The notes under the pieces are model-generated. The model was not told the origin of the DNA. It saw only the letters and a program-made list of their open reading frames with translations, and searched no databases. A DNA stretch of 6,550 nt from an archaeon (GTDB lineage Archaea > Hydrothermarchaeota > Hydrothermarchaeia > Hydrothermarchaeales > JALUUU01), in assembly GCA_027021185.1 (NCBI GenBank), contig JALUUU010000226.1, forward strand, positions 1 through 6,550. Reading direction: 5' to 3'. Numbering within the stretch: position 1 is the stretch's first letter; every line of letters starts with the position of its first letter. The position numbers and the translations under genes were made by a program. This document shows, one piece after another, positions 1 to 5,841 of this stretch.

Positions 1-642
1 AGGCCTGGCGGACATGCAGATCACCTCCTCTGAGAGGTAGACCGCTTCCTCGATGTCGTGGGTGACGAATATCACTGTCTTCTTTTTCTCGTACCAGAAC
101 CTCTCTAGCTCCTCCTGCAGAAGGCTCCTGGTGCTCCAGTCCAGGGAGCTGAAGGGCTCGTCGCACAGCACCAGAGTCGGGTCCAGGGCGAGGACTCGCG
201 CCATGGCCACCATCTGTTTCTGGCCTTCCGAGAGCTCAGCAGGGTACTTGTTGGCGAAACTCTCCGCTCCTATGGCTTTGAGCCACTGGTTCCCTATGTT
301 CTTCACCTCGTCCTTGGACAACCCGGTGTTCTCCAGGCCGAAGTAGACGTTCTCCTTGGCGGTCATCCAGGGAAACAGCCTTACGTCTTGGTAGATGACA
401 GATCGCCGCCAGTCAGTGTTGCGGTAAACCCGTTCTCCGTCAAAGTAGAGGTCTCCCTCCTGATAACCCTCCAGGCCGGCGGCTATTTTCAGGAAGGTTG
501 TCTTGCCGCATCCCGAGGGGCCTATGATGGAGACGAATCTTCCTCTGTCTATCTCCAGGTTTACGTTGTCCAGGGCCCATATATCGGGGGGATAAATCTT
601 GGTGAGCTTTTCAGCTTTTAATAGGGCACCGTTGCTATGCAA
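1..642 (-). CDS. ABC importer ATPase, NitT/TauT (SsuB/TauB/NrtD-like) type; C-terminus cut by window edge
   Basis: Cytoplasmic ATPase that would power the importer with the adjacent ATPase and the two permeases. 214 codons are visible and the frame is open at the left edge. Seen motifs, numbering from the chosen start: Walker A GPSGCGKTT (41-49), Q-loop with Q85 followed by DVRLFPW, signature LSEGQ (137-141), Walker B VLCDE (158-162) with D-loop SSLD (165-168), and H-loop THDIEEA with H195. The signature is altered: the first glycine of LSGGQ is Glu139. Walker A, Walker B and the H-loop are canonical. Start: the only usable start after the in-frame TGA is a TTG at 642, with GGAGG nine bases upstream. 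It overlaps the end of the preceding ATPase gene by 8 bases, implying translational coupling. The family call is secure; the substrate is unknown. Confidence 0.9.
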   Translation of the reverse strand, partial: MHSNGALLKAEKLTKIYPPDIWALDNVNLEIDRGRFVSIIGPSGCGKTTFLKIAAGLEGYQEGDLYFDGERVYRNTDWRRSVIYQDVRLFPWMTAKENVYFGLENTGLSKDEVKNIGNQWLKAIGAESFANKYPAELSEGQKQMVAMARVLALDPTLVLCDEPFSSLDWSTRSLLQEELERFWYEKKKTVIFVTHDIEEAVYLSEEVICMSARP

Positions 643-1396
643 CTTTCATCGCCTCCACGAAGGCTTCTCTGACCTTATTAACATAGTCGGCGCATTTCTC
701 GCTGAAGCGCAGATTGGGAACCTCCCACCTCTTCTCGGGCAGGTCTATCTCGAAGGTTTCGTATATCTTGGAGGGCTTGGCGCTCATGACATAAACCCTC
801 TGAGAGAGGTAGACCGCCTCCTCGAGGAGGTGGGTGACGTACAGCACCGTGGGCTTTTTCTCGTGCCACAGTTTGAGGAATTCATCGGCGATGGCGTTTC
901 TAGTTATCAAGTCCAGTCCTCCTAGAAGCTCGTCGCAGAGGAGCACTTTCGGCTGATTAACCATCATCATGGCTATGGTGGCTCTGCGCTGCATTCCGCC
1001 TGAGAGCTCGTAGGGCCACTTATCTGCGAATTTGGCGAGGCCGAAGGATTCAAGCCACTTCGTAGCCTCTCTTTCAGCCTCCACTTTTTCGACTCCCCTG
1101 GATATGGGGCCGAAGGTGACGTTGTCGATGATCTTCAGCCACGGAAACAGGAGGGTTTCCTGGAAAATCATTCCAACCTTCGGATGAGGCTTGCTGACCT
1201 CCTCTTCCAGGATCTTGATTTTCCCGGCATCCGGCTGGTCCAGGCCGGCGATGAGGCGCAGTAGGGTGGATTTTCCGCAAGCCTGAGGGCCGACGATGGA
1301 TACGAACTCGCCCTCGTTTACCTCCATGTCCACGTTTTCCAGAACGACTTTTCCGTTTCCGAGTTTTTTAACACCTGTGACTTCCACTGCTTTCAT
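635..1396 (-). CDS. ABC importer ATPase, NitT/TauT type, with divergent nucleotide-site motifs
   Basis: Second ATPase of the importer, 253 residues, a normal length for the family. Seen: Walker A GPQACGKST (36-44), where GPSGCGKST is usual; Q-loop Q79 in FQETLLFPW; a canonical signature LSGGM (131-135); Walker B VLLCDE (151-156) continuing as LLGGLD where PFGALD is usual; H-loop THLLEEA with H189 kept but the next Asp replaced by Leu. The catalytic Lys42, Asp155, Glu156 and His189 are all present, so it is not simply dead. Start: ATG 1396 has GGTGA five bases upstream. A GTG at 1405 overlapping the permease stop (GTGA) and a GTG at 1423 are alternatives adding 3 and 9 residues. It lies directly downstream of the permease gene and overlaps the start of the next ATPase gene. 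Confidence 0.9.
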   Translation of the reverse strand: MKAVEVTGVKKLGNGKVVLENVDMEVNEGEFVSIVGPQACGKSTLLRLIAGLDQPDAGKIKILEEEVSKPHPKVGMIFQETLLFPWLKIIDNVTFGPISRGVEKVEAEREATKWLESFGLAKFADKWPYELSGGMQRRATIAMMMVNQPKVLLCDELLGGLDLITRNAIADEFLKLWHEKKPTVLYVTHLLEEAVYLSQRVYVMSAKPSKIYETFEIDLPEKRWEVPNLRFSEKCADYVNKVREAFVEAMKVA

Positions 1397-1401
1397 TGCT
1401 C

Positions 1402-2358
1402 TCACCCGATTCTCCTCTGCCACCGCAGCAGCTTTGACTGAACTATGTCGAAGCCGAAGGTTATCCAGAAGAATACCCAGAAGGATATCAGCAGTATGGC
1501 GGCTACGACTTTATCGAAGTAGCCCACGTCGAAGTAATACATTAGATAGAAGCCGAGGCCTGTGTGCGCCCCCACCATTTCTCCTGCTGTCAGGAGGACG
1601 AAGGACAGCACCAGGCCTATTAGGGAACCGGCTAGTATGGAAGGCATGGCAGCAGGTAGGACGACTTTAAAGAGGATTCTCTTCTCATCTGCTCCGAGAA
1701 TCCTGGCGAACTCTATCAGCCTCTTATCTATATTGTAGACACCGAACATGGTGTTGATCACGATGGGCCAGAATGCTCCGATGAATATCATGAATACGAT
1801 GGCGCCGTTGATGGAGGGGAACACGGCTATTGCGTATGGCAGGTATACCACCGGAGGTATGTGGGCGGTTACTTTCGCAATGGGATAGGACACTGAGAAC
1901 GCGCGGAGATTGCTTCCCCCCCATACTCCCAGGGGGATTCCCAGTACCAGGGCAAGGATGTAGCCTGTGAAGGCGCGAATAATAGATGCCTTGGAGCTCT
2001 CATAGGTCAGGAAGTCTATATCTGTTATAAAGACCTGGAAAACATTGTTGGGAGAGGGAAAGCTGTGAGGCCTCAAGTATCCGAGTTTTCCAACTAGCAC
2101 CAGCCATAGCAGCAGGAACACCCCGAAGATCAGGGAAACGTTGACCACGGTCTTCACCCGGACGTGGGGCTGCTTTTTGAAGTGGTAGCCATAGGTCACG
2201 TAGATCAGTAGTAGGGTGAAGAATAGCAGGAGGGCTCCGTTGAACACCTCCTTGGGCTGATCCGGCCGATTCGCGGCATCCGGTAGTGCCAGGTTGAGGA
2301 GCACTATCAGGGGGAATATCGCGATGCTCCCGTAGAATATCAGTCCTTCTCTTGCCAT
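1402..2358 (-). CDS. ABC importer permease, NitT/TauT (SsuC/TauC-like) type, with extra N-terminal two-helix module
   Basis: Membrane subunit of 318 residues. The C-terminal ~245 residues are a standard SsuC/TauC-type domain: a first helix around 74-90 followed by a PSP motif (101-103), then further helices, and the EAA-type cytoplasmic loop at about 216-240 (E216, A218, G222, LP 234-235) that contacts the ATPases. Before this lie two additional hydrophobic segments (about 9-26 and 41-57) joined by a loop with PDAANRPDQPK (26-36). Family members usually lack this pair. The protein is paralogous to the upstream permease and aligns without gaps through the EAA loop (E216 in both). ATG 2358 follows the upstream stop by one base; GGAG lies nine bases before it, inside the end of that gene. 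The two permeases probably form a heterodimer. Confidence 0.93.
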   Translation of the reverse strand: MAREGLIFYGSIAIFPLIVLLNLALPDAANRPDQPKEVFNGALLLFFTLLLIYVTYGYHFKKQPHVRVKTVVNVSLIFGVFLLLWLVLVGKLGYLRPHSFPSPNNVFQVFITDIDFLTYESSKASIIRAFTGYILALVLGIPLGVWGGSNLRAFSVSYPIAKVTAHIPPVVYLPYAIAVFPSINGAIVFMIFIGAFWPIVINTMFGVYNIDKRLIEFARILGADEKRILFKVVLPAAMPSILAGSLIGLVLSFVLLTAGEMVGAHTGLGFYLMYYFDVGYFDKVVAAILLISFWVFFWITFGFDIVQSKLLRWQRRIG

Positions 2359-2359
2359 G

Positions 2360-3325
2360 TTACCAAGCTCCTTTTTTCTGCCACTTCAGCAGCCTGTCCT
2401 GCATCCTGTCGGATATGGCTGTCCATATCACAACCACGAACCCGATCAGAAGGATGGCGGCTATGATTTTATCATAGTAGAAGAGGTCGGCGAAGTATAG
2501 CACATACCAGCCTAGTCCGGGGATGTCGTGGGACCCGCCTATTCCCTCTGCTACCGCCAGGACTATGAAGGCCAGCACCAGGCCTATGAATAAGCCGGCG
2601 TAGATGGAGGGTAGGGAGCCGGGAAGAAGGACTTTGGTGTAAAGCCTTCTTTCACTGGCTCCCAGGGTATTGGCGGCCTCAATGTACCTGTAGTCTAGGT
2701 TGCGAACCCCGTAAACAGTATTGACGTATATGGGCCAGAATGCGCCGATGAATATCACAAATTTCACAGCCAGGTCGATGTTTGGCAGGAGTTCGATGGC
2801 GTAGGGAACGAAGATTATGGGAGGAATGGGGGCCACCATTTTAGCCACGGGATAGGCTACTCTGTCGTGGATCTTGGTATGTCGGCCGACAAAGAGCCCA
2901 AGGGGGATAGCTAGAATGGTGGCCACCACGTATCCCTCGACGAGACGCCAGATGGTATCACTTGTACTTCTCACCACGAGGAGCTGGAAGTCGGATCGGT
3001 ATACGTCAAATACGGTGTTTGGGGACGGATACCTTAGCGGGTCGAGAAATCCGAGTTTTCCTACGATGACCAGCCAGAGGAAGAAGAACATGCCGAATAT
3101 TACCGAGAGGTCCATCACTGTCTGTACTCTCTGCTTGCTCTGCTTGCCCATTATATGGCCGTATATAAAGAATCCAAGGATAGCTGCGAAGAAGATCGCC
3201 ATTATAATGTTGAACACTAGTTTCGGCTGGTCTGGACGATTGGCGGCGTCAGGGACGAAAATATTCACCAATAGGGTTATCAAAAACAACGACACAATGG
3301 CTGAGTATTTTATTGTGGAGTTCAT
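2360..3325 (-). CDS. ABC importer permease, NitT/TauT (SsuC/TauC-like) type, paralogue of the downstream permease
   Basis: First gene of the permease-ATPase operon, 321 residues. Layout matches its paralogue: two extra N-terminal hydrophobic segments (about 7-24 and 37-56) around the same PDAANRPDQPK motif (25-35), then the SsuC/TauC-type domain starting near 73 with a PSP motif (100-102), and an EAA loop at 216-240 (E216, A217, A218, G222, LP 234-235) that is closer to consensus than its partner's. Near the C-terminal end it has GGSHDIPGLGW where the partner has GAHTGLGF. Start: ATG 3325 is preceded by GGAGAG. An in-frame ATG at 3364 would add 13 residues, but it lies between the TATA box (3369-3376) and the expected transcript start near 3346, so it would not be in the mRNA. 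Confidence 0.93.
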   Translation of the reverse strand: MNSTIKYSAIVSLFLITLLVNIFVPDAANRPDQPKLVFNIIMAIFFAAILGFFIYGHIMGKQSKQRVQTVMDLSVIFGMFFFLWLVIVGKLGFLDPLRYPSPNTVFDVYRSDFQLLVVRSTSDTIWRLVEGYVVATILAIPLGLFVGRHTKIHDRVAYPVAKMVAPIPPIIFVPYAIELLPNIDLAVKFVIFIGAFWPIYVNTVYGVRNLDYRYIEAANTLGASERRLYTKVLLPGSLPSIYAGLFIGLVLAFIVLAVAEGIGGSHDIPGLGWYVLYFADLFYYDKIIAAILLIGFVVVIWTAISDRMQDRLLKWQKKGAW

Positions 3326-3368
3326 ACAATCTCTCCGTTTTGTGATTAAACAAAAATATCTCATTTGA

Positions 3369-3385
3369 TATATAAAATTTTCGTT
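3369..3385 (-). promoter_or_regulatory. Archaeal TATA/BRE promoter of the permease-ATPase operon
   Basis: On the minus strand the sequence reads CGAAAATTTTATATATC, with TTTATATA at 3376-3369 preceded by an A-rich BRE-like stretch. A start about 26 bases downstream (near 3346) would give a ~20-base leader carrying GGAGAG before ATG 3325. Its CGAAAA-TTT core resembles the promoter of the binding-protein gene (CGAAAAATTTAAATA), suggesting shared control. Inferred by pattern only. Confidence 0.65.
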
Positions 3386-3402
3386 TTTGTATCAAAGGAC
3401 TT

Positions 3403-3482
3403 CCAGTGCCAATAGGAGTATTCGTCTCTCCAATGATATATCAGTTTGGGTCTTCGGTTGAGGAAGACTCCTCTGGCACTGG
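3403..3482. repeat. 80-base imperfect palindrome with nested inverted repeats in the gap between binding-protein and permease genes
   Basis: Arms 3403-3419 (ccagtgccaataggagt) and 3467-3482 (actcctctggcactgg) are reverse complements apart from one mismatch and one extra base. Between them are a second inverted repeat at 3430-3449 (ccaa, the 10-base palindrome tgatatatca, gt, ttgg) and a hairpin with arms gtcttc (3450-3455) and gaagac (3463-3468). No open reading frame of note covers it. It sits upstream of the permease promoter and downstream of the binding-protein terminator, so it could be an operator, a small structured RNA or a remnant of a small mobile repeat. Function unknown. Confidence 0.6.
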
Positions 3483-3540
3483 GCATGGCACGAAACGCCT
3501 CAGGGAAAATTCAGAGAATCAGTAAATGGACAATATACTA

Positions 3541-3575
3541 AAATAAATTAGAACATAAAAATAAAAAAAGAGGGG
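3541..3575 (-). terminator. T-rich terminator after the binding-protein gene
   Basis: Just after the stop codon at 3583-3585, the minus strand reads a C-tract, then TCTTTTTTTATTTTT and more T-rich DNA, with no strong hairpin. Oligo-T tracts like this are the usual intrinsic terminators in archaea. It separates the abundant binding protein's transcript from the permease operon. Confidence 0.65.
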
Positions 3576-3582
3576 GGTGGGT

Positions 3583-4896
3583 TTAGGTTACGAAGAAGTG
3601 TTTATCGATTACGTCGTCCTTTACACCGATGGTCTTCAGGTACTCTCTGGTATCTGGGTTTAAGTTGGCTAAGAGCTTGGCCTGGCTCTCAGAATAACCC
3701 AGGCGTTTGCCTGCTTCGATGTTGACTCTTGGATCCACTTTGGACTGGACGAGCTTTGTGGTGGCGTCATCCCAGCCCAGCCATTTGTTTATTGTTGCTG
3801 CGAACCTGTCAGTGTTGGGCTTGGCGAGGCCGCTGCCTAGGCGCAGCCTGAAGTCGCCTCCCAGGGCGGGTTCTCTGTAGAAGAGTCCTTTGTACAGTGC
3901 CTCTCTGCCGATTCTTAGCCAGCGGTCTGACTGCTGCATGAATTCTTCGAAGTTATCGGGGTTGTAGTAGTATTCTCTCTCAGCCATCATTATCCCCTGC
4001 TGGAATCTGACGGCTGTTTCGAAGTTGTCTCTGAGGAAGTCGTCGTTCATGCTTGTCCTGCAGCAGGAATGGGGATCCAGCCACTTTATCCAGAAGGCTG
4101 GCGGATACCCTTCGAGGTCTGCCAGGGTGACGTAGGGCTCCCACACAAGGCCTCCCAGGGCTTTGTCTCCGCGGACGGCCGCAACGACGTCTCCGGGGCT
4201 TCCCAGGTTAAGGGTGGTCATGTCTCCACCGTCCCAGTTCCTTATCCCGGCGTCCCAGAGATATCCGCGCCATATCCCGTCAGCTGTCCCCAGTCTGATA
4301 GTGGCGATTGTCTTGCCTCTGAATATGTTGATGTCCCTTTTGTTCAGCTTGTCCACATTCTCTGGTTTTGTGACCACCGCTGAGCCGTAGAAGGCATCTC
4401 CGCCTACTATGCTGATGGGGGCGCCTCTGGCGATGTAATACATCGGTGCAGTGCTACCAACAATGAAGGCGTCGAGTTTTCCCGCGGCTGTGGCTTCACC
4501 CATCTTACCGCCTGAGTAGAAGATGAAGGGTTCAACTTCTACACCAAGTTCGTCGAAGATCCCTGATTCCATGGCCGAGAAGAATATGGAGTCGTGGGTC
4601 GCTGGCAGGTAGCCTACGCGGATCTTGTAGGTCTTGGGCTCTGCTTTTGGTTTCTCCGATGCGGCTGGGGCGGCTGGGGCGGCTGGAGCTGGACTAGAAG
4701 CAGGTTTCTCAGGTGTCTTCGATACGCAGCCAGAGAGGAAGCTTCCGAGCAATGGGGTGCCTGCTAGTATACCAACGGTCTTGATGAACTGTCTCCGAGA
4801 AATAGGCATGCTGTCGTCATCGTTTTCGATAAACTCTCCGTATATCTCCTTATCTTTCAGGATTTTTCCCTTGGGTTTAACTTTTTTCAACGGCAC
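3583..4896 (-). CDS. Tat-exported lipoprotein substrate-binding protein of the NitT/TauT ABC importer
   Basis: Captures the substrate outside the membrane and delivers it to the permeases. Numbering from GTG 4896 (437 aa): a charged 29-residue leader, twin-arginine motif SRRQFIK (33-39), a hydrophobic stretch, lipobox LSGC (lipid-anchor Cys57), then an Ala/Pro linker (about 62-78). Next comes an NMT1/TauA-like fold opening KIRVGYLPATHDSIFFSAMESG, with GKLDAFIVGS, RGAP and a WEPYVT segment, then a PHSCCR motif with adjacent cysteines. Tat export implies folding, possibly cofactor or ligand loading, in the cytoplasm. Start: GTG 4896 is only four bases from GGAGG; TTG 4890 (two residues shorter) is better spaced at seven bases from a second GGAGG. 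ATG 4809 would begin right at the Tat motif but lacks a ribosome site. It has its own promoter and terminator. The ligand cannot be deduced. Confidence 0.92.
   Translation of the reverse strand: MPLKKVKPKGKILKDKEIYGEFIENDDDSMPISRRQFIKTVGILAGTPLLGSFLSGCVSKTPEKPASSPAPAAPAAPAASEKPKAEPKTYKIRVGYLPATHDSIFFSAMESGIFDELGVEVEPFIFYSGGKMGEATAAGKLDAFIVGSTAPMYYIARGAPISIVGGDAFYGSAVVTKPENVDKLNKRDINIFRGKTIATIRLGTADGIWRGYLWDAGIRNWDGGDMTTLNLGSPGDVVAAVRGDKALGGLVWEPYVTLADLEGYPPAFWIKWLDPHSCCRTSMNDDFLRDNFETAVRFQQGIMMAEREYYYNPDNFEEFMQQSDRWLRIGREALYKGLFYREPALGGDFRLRLGSGLAKPNTDRFAATINKWLGWDDATTKLVQSKVDPRVNIEAGKRLGYSESQAKLLANLNPDTREYLKTIGVKDDVIDKHFFVT
4661..4693. repeat. Nine-base tandem repeat encoding the Ala/Pro linker of the binding protein
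   Basis: Plus strand reads gcggctggg twice, then gcggctgga, then a partial gctgga. On the coding strand this gives the APAAPAAPAA linker between lipid-anchored Cys57 and the folded domain. Repeats like this can change copy number by slippage without breaking the frame, altering only tether length. Confidence 0.8.
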
Positions 4897-4939
4897 TCCT
4901 CCTCCACTCTACTTAACCATCAATTAAACCAACTATTCA

Positions 4940-4953
4940 TATTTAAATTTTTC
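4940..4953 (-). promoter_or_regulatory. Archaeal TATA/BRE promoter of the binding-protein gene
   Basis: Minus strand reads GAAAAATTTAAATA, with the TATA element TTTAAATA at 4947-4940 after an A-rich BRE. The expected transcript start is near 4917, giving a leader of about 20 bases with GGAGGAGG before the GTG/TTG starts. It is divergent from the cupredoxin promoter, with the TATA boxes only 27 bases apart. Confidence 0.65.
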
Positions 4954-4966
4954 GCCAGATTAATAA

Positions 4967-4982
4967 GAAAAAGATTTATATA
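4967..4982 (+). promoter_or_regulatory. Archaeal TATA/BRE promoter of the cupredoxin-fold gene
   Basis: Reads GAAAAAGATTTATATA, a close match to the archaeal BRE plus TATA box (TTTATATA at 4975-4982). Transcription would begin near 5004 and place GAGGTGA (5021-5027) as ribosome binding site four bases before ATG 5032. This is the strongest promoter by pattern in the window. Confidence 0.75.
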
Positions 4983-5031
4983 TAATTTTAAACCATTATT
5001 CACCTAAGAATAACCCGTGTGAGGTGAGGAG

Positions 5032-5811
5032 ATGAAAGGCAAATTGGTGCTGATGGGCGTCTTACTGGGGGTCTTTCTCATCGCCGCGTATGCCCAGCAA
5101 GCCGTTCCTGCTCAGGCATCACCAGCCCATGAAAAGTCGGTTACTCCCACAGGTGCCGTGAAAGAGATAAACCTGGGAATAAACATAAGGGGATTCTCCC
5201 CGACAAACCCTGCGACATGGACAGTAACCCAGGGAGATACGGTGCGGATAATTGTGACGTCTCTCCCTGACGAGTACGCTAAGGGCGTGGAGAAGGGCGC
5301 TAAGAGACATACATTTAATATAGACGAGTACGGCATCCGCGTGGAGATACCGCCTGGTGAATCTAGACTAGTGGAGTTCTACGCAGACGGGAGAGCAGAT
5401 AGAGTGACCTTCTACGACGACACGCTGAAGTACCAGGGACAGGGAGTGATAGAGATAAGGCCGCCTGAGGTTGAGCCTACCGGTGTCATCAGGGTCGTTC
5501 CTCTCAGCGTAAACATCAAGGGATTCAGCATGCCCTCCTACCAGTACTTCCACGCAACCAGCAACGCAGTATACGTGAATCAGGGAGACACGGTACGCTT
5601 CGTGGTGACCTCTGTTACCGACGAGTACGCTAAGGGCGTGGAGAAGGGCGCTAAGGAACACGGCTTTGATATAGACGAATACGGCATACACAAGAAGGTG
5701 CCTGCCGGCGGAACGATAACCGTTGAGTTTCTGGCGGACAAGAAGGGGATATTCACCTTCTACGACAGTCTGAACAAGATCCAGGGTCAGGGCGTCCTGA
5801 TAGTCAGGTAA
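5032..5811 (+). CDS. Secreted tandem cupredoxin-fold protein without copper-site cysteines
   Basis: 259 residues: Sec signal peptide (about 1-21, ending AAYAQQ), then two homologous domains (about 43-143 and 152-259). Each has a QGDTVR strand, a DEYAKGVEKGAK insert (80-91, 197-208), His in HTFNIDEYGI (H93) or HGFDIDEYGI (H210), a P(P/A)G turn, and a closing FYD...QGQGV strand (127-139, 243-255). Order and strand motifs match the COX2/nitrous-oxide-reductase-like cupredoxin family, in which the closing loop normally reads FYC followed by Cys, His and Met copper ligands. Here Cys is Asp (D129, D245), the rest of the ligand loop is missing, and the whole protein contains no cysteine. A normal type 1 or CuA centre is therefore excluded. 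Its role is unknown; a scaffold, a docking protein or a weak metal binder through the remaining His are possible. It has a strong own promoter and ribosome site, and a cytochrome gene follows. Confidence 0.85.
   Translation: MKGKLVLMGVLLGVFLIAAYAQQAVPAQASPAHEKSVTPTGAVKEINLGINIRGFSPTNPATWTVTQGDTVRIIVTSLPDEYAKGVEKGAKRHTFNIDEYGIRVEIPPGESRLVEFYADGRADRVTFYDDTLKYQGQGVIEIRPPEVEPTGVIRVVPLSVNIKGFSMPSYQYFHATSNAVYVNQGDTVRFVVTSVTDEYAKGVEKGAKEHGFDIDEYGIHKKVPAGGTITVEFLADKKGIFTFYDSLNKIQGQGVLIVR
5269..5304 (+). repeat. First copy of a 36-base identical direct repeat inside the cupredoxin-fold gene
   Basis: This stretch is identical to 5620-5655, 351 bases (117 codons) further on. Both encode DEYAKGVEKGAK just before the conserved His of each domain. 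The flanking domain sequence is clearly diverged, so the identity at DNA level stands out. Confidence 0.9.
5620..5655 (+). repeat. Second copy of the 36-base direct repeat inside the cupredoxin-fold gene
   Basis: Identical to 5269-5304 in all 36 bases and in the same codon phase. Possible causes are recent gene conversion between the domains or a recent partial duplication. Confidence 0.9.
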
Positions 5812-5838
5812 AGGCGCTTAGCGCCTGCCTCTTTTTTT
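5812..5838 (+). terminator. Hairpin plus T-run terminator between cupredoxin and cytochrome genes
   Basis: Directly after the TAA stop is a perfect 6-base stem, aggcgc / gcgcct around tta (5812-5826), then gcct and a run of seven T. It looks like an intrinsic terminator. It leaves only about three bases before the cytochrome ATG, so partial readthrough would set cytochrome level unless that gene has another promoter. Confidence 0.7.
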
Positions 5839-5841
5839 ATT

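Noticed and set aside
53..346. Plus-strand open frame of 97 codons, and similar frames at 388-925, 1296-1670, 2874-3368 and 4069-4390
   Set aside because: They are antisense to well-supported transporter genes, give low-complexity or family-less proteins, and lack ribosome sites.
3326..3364. In-frame ATG at 3364 extending the first permease by 13 residues (MRYFCLITKRRDC)
   Set aside because: It lies upstream of the expected transcript start given the TATA box at 3369-3376, has no ribosome site, and ATG 3325 has GGAGAG before it.
3430..3449. tgatatatca as a TATA promoter or as part of a C/D-box RNA
   Set aside because: It lacks an A-rich BRE, and C/D-type boxes with proper spacing could not be made out; better seen as part of the palindrome.
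4909..4920. Tiny upstream frame ATG-GTT-AAG-TAG before the binding-protein start
   Set aside because: It falls at or before the expected transcript start and has no ribosome site; likely chance.
4634..4927. Plus-strand frame of 97 codons over the start of the binding-protein gene
   Set aside because: Its Gly/Ala repeats are the antisense of the Ala/Pro linker repeat, and it runs through the opposite gene's leader.
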